A stretch of 14,903 nt of DNA from Neptuniibacter sp. (GTDB lineage Bacteria; Pseudomonadota; Gammaproteobacteria; Pseudomonadales; Balneatricaceae). Positions within the stretch are counted from its first letter, which is position 1. Every line of letters begins with the position of its first letter. This document shows positions 1 to 7,537 of the stretch, piece after piece. The translations under genes and the position numbers were made by a program. The notes beneath the pieces were generated by a model that ran no database searches, was not told where the DNA came from, and saw only the letters and a program-made list of their open reading frames with translations. The stretch lies in contig JAIBDV010000024.1 in assembly GCA_024686055.1 (NCBI GenBank), positions 1 to 14,903 of the forward strand, given 5' to 3'.

Positions 1-573
1 CAGCTCGATCTCGACACTGGGGTTATTCAGCAGGTGATCAACAATTGCTGACGACATCTCACTCTCAGGGATGTGACGAATATGCAGCTCCAGCTCACGC
101 CCCATATCAGGCGCAGACGCAATGGAGAATGATGCCTGTTTACCCGTTGGCAGCAGTACATTCAAATACTGACCGGCATAATACTCAACTGCATGACTGG
201 CAGTTGCCGGCATATGCAGACGAATCCGGTACACATCATGGTTCAGTTTTTCAGTTTCCGTGATTTCACAAATTACTTTTTTAACAGCCAGAACACCGGG
301 CATCTGTAATCCCTCAATATAAACACGCAGGTCGCTCAGCGCCGTTGCAGTACAGGCCAGAATAGCCGACTGCGGCGCCTGAAAACGACCGGCGGGATAA
401 CGCTGCTCAACTTCACCCTCAAGCAGCGTTATCTGACAAATTTCACAAACCCCATTGCGGCAGCTACGGCGCATTTTATAACCACAGCGCTCCAGCGCTG
501 CCAGCAGGGTTTCACCTGAGCGCACACCAATGGAAGCGTGCAACCCGTCGAGCGCCATTATGCGCTCATTCAT
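1..573 (-). CDS. 2Fe-2S ferredoxin/flavin oxidoreductase, N-terminal part (3' end outside window)
   Basis: Partial gene: 191 codons are visible, and the protein runs off the left edge. An N-terminal plant-type 2Fe-2S ferredoxin domain is clear: Cys38, Cys43 and Cys46 (CRNGVCEIC) plus Cys74. It is followed from about residue 95 by the start of an FNR-like FAD-binding barrel, with SFSIAS near residue 148 in the place of the usual RxYS flavin motif. Such proteins pass electrons from NAD(P)H through FAD to the iron-sulfur cluster or the reverse. Relatives beside ubiD are often annotated CDP-6-deoxy-delta-3,4-glucoseen reductase, but the substrate cannot be told from sequence. The ATG at 573 overlaps the ubiD stop codon (ATGA), so it is probably translated from the ubiD message. 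An in-frame ATG at 558 is a possible alternative start. The NAD(P)H-binding domain lies outside the window. Confidence 0.85.
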   Translation of the reverse strand, partial: MNERIMALDGLHASIGVRSGETLLAALERCGYKMRRSCRNGVCEICQITLLEGEVEQRYPAGRFQAPQSAILACTATALSDLRVYIEGLQMPGVLAVKKVICEITETEKLNHDVYRIRLHMPATASHAVEYYAGQYLNVLLPTGKQASFSIASAPDMGRELELHIRHIPESEMSSAIVDHLLNNPSVEIEL

Positions 574-2042
574 ATCCCCAGCGAATCCCAGATTTCATCT
601 ACCCGCCGTTTAACCGACGCATCCATGGTAATTGGCTCACCCCATTCACGGTCCGTTTCACCGGGCCATTTATTGGTAGCATCCATCCCCATTTTTGAGC
701 CCAGTCCAGACACCGGCGAAGCGAAATCCAGGTAATCAATCGGCGTATTCTCAATCAGCAGCGTATCTCGACTGGGATCCATCCGGGTAGTAATCGCCCA
801 GATCACATCATTCCAGTCACGTGCATTCACATCATCGTCGCAGACAATCACGAACTTGGTGTACATAAACTGGCGCAGAAACGACCAGACCCCCATCATC
901 ACCCGCTTGGCATGACCCGGATACTGCTTCTTCATCGTCACCACCGCCATCCGATAGGAACAGCCCTCCGGCGGCAGGTAGAAATCTACGATCTCCGGGA
1001 ACTGCTTCTGCAGAATCGGTACAAAGACCTCATTCAGCGCCACCCCCAGAATGGCTGGCTCATCTGGCGGCCGACCGGTATAGGTGCTGTGATAGATCGG
1101 CCGATTACGGTGGGTAATCCGCTCCACGGTAAACACCGGGAAGGAATCTACTTCATTGTAGTAGCCCGTATGATCACCGAACGGCCCTTCATCGGCCATT
1201 TCACCCGGTTCAATATAGCCTTCGAGGACAAACTCGGCACTGGCAGGCACCTGCAGATCACTGCCGATACAGGACGTCACTTCCGTTTTACCGCCACGTA
1301 GCAAGCCCGCAAAGGCATACTCCGACAGCGTATCGGGTACCGGCGTTACCGACCCCAGGATCGTCGCCGGGTCCGCACCCAGCGCGACAGCAACCGGGAA
1401 CCGCTCACCCGGATGCTGCTGCTGCCACTCGCGCATATCCAGCGCGCCGCCCCGGTGGGCCAGCCAGCGCATAATCAGCTTATTCTTACCGATCAGCTGC
1501 TGGCGGTAGATCCCCAGATTCTGCCGCTCCTTGTTCGGGCCACGGGTAATCACCAGCGGCCATGTCACCAGCGGCCCGGCATCACCAGGCCAGCAGGTCT
1601 GGATCGGCAGCTTGTACAGATCAACCGCATCACCCTCAATAACATGCTGCTGACAGGCGGCATTTTTTACCACCTTGGGGCCCATGTTCAGCACCTGCTT
1701 GAATATCGGCAGCTTCTCCCAGGCATCTTTCATCCCTTTGGGTGGCTCAGGCTCTTTCAGCTGCGCCAGCAGCTCGCCCACACCACGCAGCGCAGAGACA
1801 CTTTCTTCACCCATCCCCAGCGCTACCCGCTCAGGCGTACCAAACAGGTTACCCAGCACCGGGTAGTCATAACCTTTCGGGTTTTCAAACAACAACGCAG
1901 GACCACCCGCACGTAATGTGCGATCGCAGATCTCGGTCATTTCCAGCACCGGATCGATTTCCTGCTTGATACGCTTAAGCTCGCCACGCTGCTCCAGCAT
2001 GTCGATAAAATCGCGTAGATCTTTATATTTTGCAGTGGCCAT
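570..2042 (-). CDS. ubiD: 4-hydroxy-3-polyprenylbenzoate decarboxylase UbiD
   Basis: UbiD removes the ring carboxyl group of 4-hydroxy-3-polyprenylbenzoate in ubiquinone synthesis, using prenylated FMN made by UbiX, and a divalent metal. The 490-residue protein matches the family length (just under 500). Visible family stretches are KYKDLRDFIDMLEQRGELKR near the N-terminus, NLGIYRQQLIGKNKLIMRW from residue 175, RGGALD shortly after, and EGPFGDHTGYYN near residues 285-296 in the active-site region. I chose the ATG at 2042 (MATAKYKDL). The longer frame back to 2084 starts inside the rho terminator and adds residues unlike the family. No strong Shine-Dalgarno is seen upstream. The gene lies 73 bp downstream of rho on the same strand and overlaps the next gene by 4 bp. 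Confidence 0.96.
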   Translation of the reverse strand: MATAKYKDLRDFIDMLEQRGELKRIKQEIDPVLEMTEICDRTLRAGGPALLFENPKGYDYPVLGNLFGTPERVALGMGEESVSALRGVGELLAQLKEPEPPKGMKDAWEKLPIFKQVLNMGPKVVKNAACQQHVIEGDAVDLYKLPIQTCWPGDAGPLVTWPLVITRGPNKERQNLGIYRQQLIGKNKLIMRWLAHRGGALDMREWQQQHPGERFPVAVALGADPATILGSVTPVPDTLSEYAFAGLLRGGKTEVTSCIGSDLQVPASAEFVLEGYIEPGEMADEGPFGDHTGYYNEVDSFPVFTVERITHRNRPIYHSTYTGRPPDEPAILGVALNEVFVPILQKQFPEIVDFYLPPEGCSYRMAVVTMKKQYPGHAKRVMMGVWSFLRQFMYTKFVIVCDDDVNARDWNDVIWAITTRMDPSRDTLLIENTPIDYLDFASPVSGLGSKMGMDATNKWPGETDREWGEPITMDASVKRRVDEIWDSLGI

Positions 2043-2065
2043 AGACACAATCAGCTTTATCTGGA

Positions 2066-2099
2066 CATAAAAAAGGGTAAGCATAAATGCTTACCCTTT
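2066..2099 (-). terminator. Intrinsic terminator of rho
   Basis: There is a perfect 13-bp inverted repeat (arms 2087-2099 and 2072-2084, two unpaired bases at the centre). Read on the minus strand it is followed by a T run (complement of the A run at 2069-2074). It sits 17 bp after the rho stop codon and 24 bp before the ubiD start. ubiD therefore needs either read-through or a promoter inside the 3' end of rho. Confidence 0.85.
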
Positions 2100-2115
2100 G
2101 TTAACTGGATCAGTA

Positions 2116-3375
2116 TTACTTCCGTCTCATGGACAGGAAGAACTCATCGTTGGTATTGAAATCCTTCAGCTTGTCGATGACAAACTCAGTCGCCGCACTG
2201 TCTTCCATCGGATCAAGCAACTTGCGCAGAATCCACATGCGCTGCAGCTCTTCTTCGGTGGTCAGCAAATCTTCACGACGGGTACCGGAGCGACGGATAT
2301 TGATCGCCGGGAACACGCGCTTCTCAGCGACTTTACGGTCCAGGTGAACCTCGGAGTTACCGGTACCTTTGAATTCCTCAAAGATAACTTCATCCATCTT
2401 GGAGCCCGTATCAACCAGTGCCGTCGCAATGATTGTCAGGCTGCCACCTTCCTCGATGTTACGTGCCGCACCAAAGAAACGCTTTGGACGCTCCAGCGCG
2501 TGAGCATCAACACCACCGGTCAGTACTTTACCGGAGGACGGGATTACCGTGTTGTAGGCACGGGCCAGACGGGTGATGGAATCCAGCAGGATAACCACGT
2601 CTTTCTTATGCTCAGTCAGACGCTTGGCTTTTTCCAGTACCATCTCGGCAACCTGCACGTGACGTGCTGGCGGCTCATCGAAGGTTGATGCAACCACTTC
2701 ACCGCGAACGGTACGTTGCATCTCGGTTACTTCCTCTGGCCGCTCATCAATCAGCAGCACGATCAGGTGAGTTTCCGGATTGTTACGGGTAATGCTGTTG
2801 GCGATGTTCTGCAACATCAGCGTTTTACCCGCCTTCGGCGGTGATACGATCAACGCACGCTGACCTTTACCCATTGGACATACCAGATCGATCACGCGAG
2901 CCGTGAGATCTTCAGTACTACCATTACCCAGCTCCATACGCAGGCGGTTCTGCGCAAATAGTGGGGTCAGGTTCTCAAACAGGATCTTGTTCTTGGCGTT
3001 TTCTGGCTTGTCGTAGTTAATCTCGTTAACTTTCAACAGCGCAAAGTAGCGCTCACCCTCTTTTGGCGGGCGGATCTTACCAGCGACAGTATCACCGGTG
3101 CGCAGGTTAAAACGACGGATCTGACTCGGCGATACATAGATATCATCCGGGCCAGCAAGGTAGGAGGAGTCAGCGGAACGCAAGAAACCGAAACCATCCT
3201 GGAGAATCTCCAGTACCCCGTCACCGTAAATATCTTCGCCGCCTTTAGCATGGCGTTTCAGGATGGCAAAAATCACATCCTGCTTACGGGAACGAGCAAG
3301 GTTATCCATTGCCATATCTTTGGCAATGTCCAGTAACTCGGGAACGCTCTTCTGTTTGAGTTCAGTAAGATTCAT
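2116..3375 (-). CDS. rho: Transcription termination factor Rho
   Basis: Rho is the hexameric RNA-dependent ATPase that ends transcription of untranslated RNA. From the ATG at 3375 (MNLTELKQKSVPELL) the protein is 419 residues, the same as E. coli Rho. Domains in order: N-terminal helical Rho_N segment (residues 1-45); cold-shock-like RNA-binding domain with DGFGFLRS near residue 60 and DDIYVSPSQIRRF near residue 78; then the RecA-like ATPase with P-loop SPPKAGKT (178-185), LLIDERPEEVTEM, and the Q-loop SSGKVLTGGVD. All core motifs look intact. The frame stays open upstream to 3462, but those 29 codons are not Rho-like and have no ribosome site. A strong promoter lies at 3507-3535 and a terminator at 2066-2099, so rho can be a single-gene unit. 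Confidence 0.98.
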   Translation of the reverse strand: MNLTELKQKSVPELLDIAKDMAMDNLARSRKQDVIFAILKRHAKGGEDIYGDGVLEILQDGFGFLRSADSSYLAGPDDIYVSPSQIRRFNLRTGDTVAGKIRPPKEGERYFALLKVNEINYDKPENAKNKILFENLTPLFAQNRLRMELGNGSTEDLTARVIDLVCPMGKGQRALIVSPPKAGKTLMLQNIANSITRNNPETHLIVLLIDERPEEVTEMQRTVRGEVVASTFDEPPARHVQVAEMVLEKAKRLTEHKKDVVILLDSITRLARAYNTVIPSSGKVLTGGVDAHALERPKRFFGAARNIEEGGSLTIIATALVDTGSKMDEVIFEEFKGTGNSEVHLDRKVAEKRVFPAINIRRSGTRREDLLTTEEELQRMWILRKLLDPMEDSAATEFVIDKLKDFNTNDEFFLSMRRK

Positions 3376-3500
3376 AGTTGACCAGGGCAAAAGCCCCGCA
3401 ATTTTATTCTGAATGGAAGATTTGGAAGGTACTGAGTACAGATTGACCCAGTAACGCGGCATCCGTTTTGCCGATGATGGCTGTCAGGAAGCCTGAGACT
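3376..3500 (-). other. rho 5' leader (about 125 nt)
   Basis: This is the untranslated stretch between the predicted rho start site (near 3500) and the rho ATG at 3375. In E. coli the rho leader is the site of autoregulation by Rho-dependent attenuation, and the same role here is inference. It holds an open frame of 29 codons from an ATG at 3462 that runs into rho without a stop. That ATG has no Shine-Dalgarno. Confidence 0.45.
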
Positions 3501-3506
3501 GTCGGC

Positions 3507-3535
3507 ACTATAATCCGTTGCAGATTAGCTGTCTA
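3507..3535 (-). promoter_or_regulatory. Sigma-70 promoter for rho
   Basis: On the minus strand there is a -35 TAGACA (3535-3530) and a -10 TATAGT (3512-3507), separated by exactly 17 bp. Each hexamer matches 5 of 6 consensus bases. The predicted start site is near 3500. Confidence 0.7.
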
Positions 3536-3547
3536 GTAAATACAGCC

Positions 3548-3589
3548 ATTCGGGTAGAAATGTGTCGATGACACATTTCTACACCGAAT
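3548..3589. repeat. Long near-perfect inverted repeat between trxA and rho
   Basis: The left arm 3548-3566 pairs with 3570-3589 around a 3-base centre. About 19 bp are matched, with a single extra base in the right arm. It begins 15 bp after the trxA stop codon and ends 12 bp before the rho -35 box. As RNA it would form a strong hairpin at the 3' end of trxA mRNA. No T run follows on the minus strand, so it is not a textbook intrinsic terminator. It could be an mRNA-stabilising or processing hairpin, or a protein-binding site. Confidence 0.8.
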
Positions 3590-3603
3590 AACCCGCCTGT
3601 ATG

Positions 3604-3930
3604 TTACAGGTTGGCTTCAATAAACGCCGACAGCTGGGACTTGGACAGCGCACCCACTTTGGTTGCTTCCATGTTACCGTTTTTAAACAGCATCAATGTT
3701 GGAATACCGCGAATACCAAACTTAGGCGGTGTTTCGTTATTCTCATCGATATTCAGCTTGCAGATCTTCAGACGGCCATCAAATTCTTTGGCGATCTCTT
3801 CCAGTACCGGTGCGATCATTTTGCACGGCCCACACCACTCAGCCCAGTAATCGACCAGAACAGGTACATCTGCCTTCAGGACATCGTCTTCAAAGCTGGC
3901 GTCAGTAACATTTACAATGTTTTCGCTCAT
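3604..3930 (-). CDS. trxA: Thioredoxin 1
   Basis: Small cytoplasmic dithiol-disulfide oxidoreductase that reduces ribonucleotide reductase, PAPS reductase and oxidised proteins, and is recharged by thioredoxin reductase. The protein has 108 residues (E. coli TrxA: 109), with the active site WCGPC at 32-36 (Cys33, Cys36), the buried Asp27, the cis-proline loop GIRGIPT and the C-terminal KVGALSK stretch. The start at 3930 (MSENIVNVTD) matches the family. It has a purine-rich AGAAGAGAGA upstream, whereas the ATG at 3960 gives a non-homologous extension. A promoter is visible at 3977-4005. It is divergent from ppx and upstream of rho, as in Pseudomonas. Confidence 0.98.
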   Translation of the reverse strand: MSENIVNVTDASFEDDVLKADVPVLVDYWAEWCGPCKMIAPVLEEIAKEFDGRLKICKLNIDENNETPPKFGIRGIPTLMLFKNGNMEATKVGALSKSQLSAFIEANL

Positions 3931-4238
3931 GGGATTCTCTCTTCTAAGCACGAGGTGCAATTCTAATCAGCCTGGGATAATACCACTGTCATAGCATTTT
4001 GTATAAATGCACGCACCGCTGCAACACTGTAATGCATGGCCTGCTACCGCCCGCAATCCCTTATACAGAATGCGGATAAAGCCTGTAATCCGCCTCACAT
4101 CAGCTGCCAAGGCACGACCCTTCTGGTACTCTGTCGCGAATTTCGAATCTACTATGTTGCAGCGCAACACGCGCGGACCGCACTACGCTTAAGCAAAAGA
4201 CGGTCGCGACGGGCATAAGTCAGTACGAGGATTTCCAG
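3931..4238. other. Divergent trxA-ppx intergenic region
   Basis: This 308-bp gap holds the trxA promoter (3977-4005), a 6-bp inverted repeat with arms 4072-4077 and 4088-4093, a short perfect palindrome GTTGC-AGC-GCAAC at 4156-4168, and the ppx ribosome site GAGG at 4227-4230. I could not find a convincing ppx promoter; TACTAT at 4150-4155 is the best -10 candidate but lacks a -35. Short open frames here show no family resemblance and no ribosome sites that I can see. Confidence 0.6.
3977..4005 (-). promoter_or_regulatory. Probable sigma-70 promoter for trxA
   Basis: On the minus strand there is a TATACA (-35, 4005-4000; 4 of 6) and a TATTAT (-10, 3982-3977; 4 of 6) at 17-bp spacing. The start site would be near 3970, about 40 nt before the trxA ATG. 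Confidence 0.5.
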
Positions 4239-5750
4239 ATGACAACAACCGAACAGCCCAGTTCCCAGACGCCAATACTGGCCGCCATAGATCTGGGTTC
4301 CAACAGCTTTCATATGGTCGTTGCCCGACTTGAGCAGGGCGAGCTCAAACCGATCGAAATAATGTCAGAGAAAGTTCAGCTCGCAGCCGGGCTCGACAGC
4401 CGACGCTGTCTGACTGACGAAGCACAGCAACGCGGGCTCGACTGCCTGGACCGGTTTGCCCAGCGCACCCAGGACCAGCCCCGGGATTCCATTCGCTGCG
4501 TCGGCACCAATGCGCTGCGCGAAGCACGCAACGCTGACATATTTATCGAGCAGGCAGAGCGTATTCTTGGCATCCCGCTGGAAATCATCGCTGGCCGCGA
4601 AGAAGCCAGGCTAATCTTCCTTGGCGTTTCCCATACCCTGCCAGACAACTTTGGCCGACGGCTGGTGATCGACATTGGCGGCGGCAGTACCGAATGCATT
4701 ATTGGCGAGCGCTTTGAGCCAGTTGAACTGGAAAGCCTGCATATGGGCTGCGTCAGCTACAACAAACGGTTCTTTAATGATGGCCGCATCACTCGCCGCC
4801 GCTTCAGGGCCGCCCGTACCGCCGCCATGCAGGAACTGCAAAGCATTCAAAGCCGCTACCTCAAGCATGGCTGGACCAGTTCAGTCGGCTCATCCGGCAC
4901 CATCAAAGCCGCCTTTCACGCCTGTCAGGCACAGAACTGGTGTACCGACAGCCTCAGTCGCGATGCACTGGAAAAGCTCTGTCAGCATGTCCTGAGCCTG
5001 GATCATGCCGACCAGATTGAACTGGAGGGGGTCAAGCCTGAGCGCTGCGCCGTTCTTCCTGCCGGACTGGCCATTCTATGTGCGGTTTTTGACAGTCTGC
5101 AAATCACCGAAATGGATTACTCCTACGGTGCTCTGCGTGAAGGCCTGCTGTATGAAAGCGCCGGACGGTTGCGCCACGAAGATGTCCGCCAGCGCACCAC
5201 CGATGCCCTGATGCAGCGTTACCGGGTTGATAATGAACAGGCATTGCGGGTAGAGGCAACCGCGCTGATGGCGCTGGCACAGATCAAGAAAGACTGGCAA
5301 CTGGAGCATGAAAGCAATCACGATATGCTCAGCTGGGCAGCACGTACCCATGAGATCGGCCTGACTATCTCCCACAGTGGCTACCACAAGCACAGCGCTT
5401 ACCTGATGGCCAATTCAGATCTGCCAGGCTTTACTCACCTTGACCAGCAACTGCTGGGCGCACTGGTCCGTGGCCACCGCCGTAAATTCCCGAAAGAGGA
5501 TTTCCGCCAGCTACCACAACGCTATCAGCAGACCTGCCAGCGACTGTGCATCCTGCTGCGACTGTCCTGCATTCTGCACCGTAACCGCAGCATCAGCCGA
5601 CCACCCGCTTTTGACTTCGATGTTGCAGAACAACAGATTCGCCTGACCTTCCCCGAAGGCTGGCTGGACACCCATTCCCTGACCCATGCCGACCTGATCC
5701 ATGAGCAGGAACTACTGGCCAACGCTGACTACCAACTGGAGATCAGCTAA
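4239..5750 (+). CDS. ppx: Exopolyphosphatase (Ppx/GppA family)
   Basis: Releases phosphate processively from the ends of inorganic polyphosphate, and Ppx/GppA enzymes can also hydrolyse pppGpp. The protein has 503 residues against about 513 for E. coli Ppx. The actin-like fold motifs are present: DLGSNSFH (18-25), the catalytic glutamate in GREEARLIFLGVS (Glu121), DIGGGSTE (145-152) and GSSGTIKA (217-224). The C-terminal half, from about residue 305, is the HD-like helical domain (HEIGLTISHSGYHKHSAYL), which argues for Ppx or GppA over shorter relatives. GAGG 8 bp upstream supports the ATG at 4239. ppk, its usual metabolic partner, is not beside it here. The gene ends at a bidirectional terminator. 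Ppx is preferred over GppA because of its position next to trxA and rho. Confidence 0.93.
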   Translation: MTTTEQPSSQTPILAAIDLGSNSFHMVVARLEQGELKPIEIMSEKVQLAAGLDSRRCLTDEAQQRGLDCLDRFAQRTQDQPRDSIRCVGTNALREARNADIFIEQAERILGIPLEIIAGREEARLIFLGVSHTLPDNFGRRLVIDIGGGSTECIIGERFEPVELESLHMGCVSYNKRFFNDGRITRRRFRAARTAAMQELQSIQSRYLKHGWTSSVGSSGTIKAAFHACQAQNWCTDSLSRDALEKLCQHVLSLDHADQIELEGVKPERCAVLPAGLAILCAVFDSLQITEMDYSYGALREGLLYESAGRLRHEDVRQRTTDALMQRYRVDNEQALRVEATALMALAQIKKDWQLEHESNHDMLSWAARTHEIGLTISHSGYHKHSAYLMANSDLPGFTHLDQQLLGALVRGHRRKFPKEDFRQLPQRYQQTCQRLCILLRLSCILHRNRSISRPPAFDFDVAEQQIRLTFPEGWLDTHSLTHADLIHEQELLANADYQLEIS

Positions 5751-5761
5751 CAAAAAGGCAT

Positions 5762-5799
5762 AAAAAACCCCGCGAGCCCTGAGGCGCGCGGGGTTTTTT
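5762..5799. terminator. Bidirectional intrinsic terminator between ppx and pckA
   Basis: An A6 + CCCCGCG arm (5762-5774) pairs with CGCGGGG + T6 (5787-5799) around a 12-base loop. It has a T run on both strands, so it serves the convergent genes ppx (stop 11 bp upstream) and pckA (stop 13 bp downstream). Confidence 0.92.
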
Positions 5800-5812
5800 A
5801 GTCAGTGCAGAC

Positions 5813-7354
5813 TCAGGCTTCAGGGCCCGCTGCAATGATCGCATCAGCAACGCCGCTGAACTTCTCAAAGTTACCGACGAACTGACCGATCAGGTCTTTC
5901 GCAGTCGCGTCGTACGAGGCTTTATCAGCCCAGGTATCGCGCGGATTCAGCAGTTCAGAATCAACACCCGGTACCTCAGTTGGTACCGTCAGGTTGATGC
6001 CATCCAGGTGCTGGGTCGCAGCGCCTTTCAGATCACCGTTCTGAATGGCAGAGATAATGCCACGGGTGGTTGGAATGCTGAAACGTTTGCCTGTGCCGTA
6101 AGCACCACCGGTCCAGCCAGTGTTAACCAGGTAAACCTGAGAACCAAATTCTTCGATACGCTTCATCAGCAGCTCTGCGTACACAGCCGCTGGGCGTGGG
6201 AAGAACGGTGCACCGAAACAGGTAGAGAAGGTAGACTTGATGCCACCACCAGACCCCATTTCAGTTGAACCCACCAGCGCAGTGTAACCAGACAGGAAGT
6301 GGTATGCCGCCGCTTCTTTAGTCAGGATAGACACTGGCGGCAGCACGCCGGTCAGATCACAGGTCAGGAAGACAATCGCCTTTGGCTCGCCACCCATGTT
6401 GGCGTCAGTACGTTTTTCAACGTGCTCCAGCGGGTATGCACAACGGCCGTTTTCAGTCAGGCTGGTATCGTCGTAGTCTGCAGTGCGCTTCTCGTCCAGA
6501 ACAACGTTCTCAACGATGGCACCGAAACGGATCGCATCCCAGATGATCGGCTCGTTTTTCTTGCTCAGGTTGATGGTTTTCGCATAGCAACCACCTTCCA
6601 GGTTAAAGACAACGCCTTTACCCCAACCGTGCTCATCATCACCAATCAGGTAACGATCCGGGTCAGCAGAAAGGGTTGTTTTACCGGTGCCAGACAGGCC
6701 GAAGAACAGCGTCGTGCTGTCGTCTTCGCCGACGTTGGCGGAACAGTGCATTGGCAGTACGTCTTTCTCTGGCAGCAGGAAGTTCTGTACCGAGAACATG
6801 GCTTTCTTCATTTCACCTGCGTAACGCATACCGGCCAGCAGTACTTTACGCTTAGCGAAGTTCAGAATGACACAGCCATCACTGTTAGTGCCATCGCGCT
6901 CAGGGTTACATTCGAAACCCGCTGCGTTGATGATCTGCCACTCTTCTTTACCCTTAGGATTAAACTCATCCGGGCGGATAAACAGATTCTGGCCAAACAG
7001 GTTCTGCCAGGCAGTTTCTGTGGTCATTTTTACCGGCAGGTAATGGCTTGGGTCAGAGCCCACATGAACATTGGCGACATACGGCTCTTTGTCAGCCAGA
7101 TATTCTTCAACACGGGTCCACAGTGCATCAAATTTATCAGCACTAAATGGACGATTGATGTTGCCCCAATCGATCGCATCTGAAGTGCTAGGCTCTTCAA
7201 CAATGTAGCGATCCATAGGTGAACGGCCAGTACGCTGACCGGTGGTGACAACCAGTGCACCGGAGTCAGCCAGTGTACCTTCACCACGTGCAACGGCGGC
7301 TTCAACCAGCTGAGCACGGCTCAGATTAAATTTTTCGGTGTTCTGTTTGGTCAT
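5813..7354 (-). CDS. pckA: ATP-dependent phosphoenolpyruvate carboxykinase
   Basis: Converts oxaloacetate and ATP to phosphoenolpyruvate, CO2 and ADP, the entry step of gluconeogenesis from organic acids. From the ATG at 7354 the protein is 513 residues, close to E. coli Pck (540). Seen: the P-loop GLSGTGKTTLS (219-229), the second nucleotide/metal motif IGDDEHGW (237-244), MHCSANVG just before the P-loop, and TGWTGGAYGTGKR in the C-terminal half. These mark the ATP-type and not the GTP-type enzyme. AAGGGA 8 bp upstream supports 7354; the frame back to 7381 adds nine codons with no ribosome site. An extended -10 promoter is seen at 7457-7465. Adjacent to hslO on the same strand, as near E. 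coli pck. Confidence 0.97.
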   Translation of the reverse strand: MTKQNTEKFNLSRAQLVEAAVARGEGTLADSGALVVTTGQRTGRSPMDRYIVEEPSTSDAIDWGNINRPFSADKFDALWTRVEEYLADKEPYVANVHVGSDPSHYLPVKMTTETAWQNLFGQNLFIRPDEFNPKGKEEWQIINAAGFECNPERDGTNSDGCVILNFAKRKVLLAGMRYAGEMKKAMFSVQNFLLPEKDVLPMHCSANVGEDDSTTLFFGLSGTGKTTLSADPDRYLIGDDEHGWGKGVVFNLEGGCYAKTINLSKKNEPIIWDAIRFGAIVENVVLDEKRTADYDDTSLTENGRCAYPLEHVEKRTDANMGGEPKAIVFLTCDLTGVLPPVSILTKEAAAYHFLSGYTALVGSTEMGSGGGIKSTFSTCFGAPFFPRPAAVYAELLMKRIEEFGSQVYLVNTGWTGGAYGTGKRFSIPTTRGIISAIQNGDLKGAATQHLDGINLTVPTEVPGVDSELLNPRDTWADKASYDATAKDLIGQFVGNFEKFSGVADAIIAAGPEA

Positions 7355-7410
7355 TACTGGGTTCCCTTGGCTAGGTGCCAATAACGTTACCTGAAAAGCA
7401 ATATGGGATT

Positions 7411-7432
7411 GGCTGTGCCCCTGTCCACAGCC
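7411..7432 (-). other. Hairpin in the pckA 5' leader
   Basis: GGCTGTG (7411-7417) pairs with CACAGCC (7426-7432), a perfect 7-bp stem with an 8-base loop inside the predicted untranslated leader. A second 5-bp hairpin (7367-7371 with 7377-7381) overlaps the first two bases of the Shine-Dalgarno at 7368-7363. Confidence 0.45.
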
Positions 7433-7456
7433 CGCGTCAGGAAATCAGGGACGCAC

Positions 7457-7465
7457 ATTATCGCA
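7457..7465 (-). promoter_or_regulatory. Probable extended -10 promoter for pckA
   Basis: On the minus strand TGCGATAAT (7465-7457) carries the TGn extension and a -10 matching 5 of 6 bases. No good -35 lies 17 bp upstream, which is common for extended -10 promoters and fits an activator-dependent gene. The predicted start is near 7450, giving a leader of about 95 nt. Confidence 0.45.
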
Positions 7466-7537
7466 TAAAAATCAGGCACAGCGCTATGCGGCGTTAACCG
7501 TTCTCATTTATCATCCGACTATCGTCGCAGGCTCAAA

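Noticed and set aside
1413..1916. Plus-strand open frame of 167 codons opposite ubiD
   Set aside because: Antisense shadow of the conserved ubiD frame, with low-complexity composition and no ribosome site or family motif.
2043..2084. N-terminal extension of UbiD from an ATG at 2084
   Set aside because: The extra 14 codons begin in the rho terminator stem and are not UbiD-like; the family start matches 2042.
2098..2688. Plus-strand open frame of 196 codons opposite rho
   Set aside because: Antisense to the rho ATPase domain, and it begins inside the rho terminator.
3967..4218. Short open frames on both strands in the trxA-ppx gap as possible small genes
   Set aside because: They overlap one another and the trxA promoter, and I see no ribosome sites or protein-like patterns.
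6299..7183. Plus-strand open frame of 294 codons opposite pckA
   Set aside because: It lies wholly antisense to a clearly conserved pckA frame, has no recognisable motif, and follows from the codon bias of the real gene.
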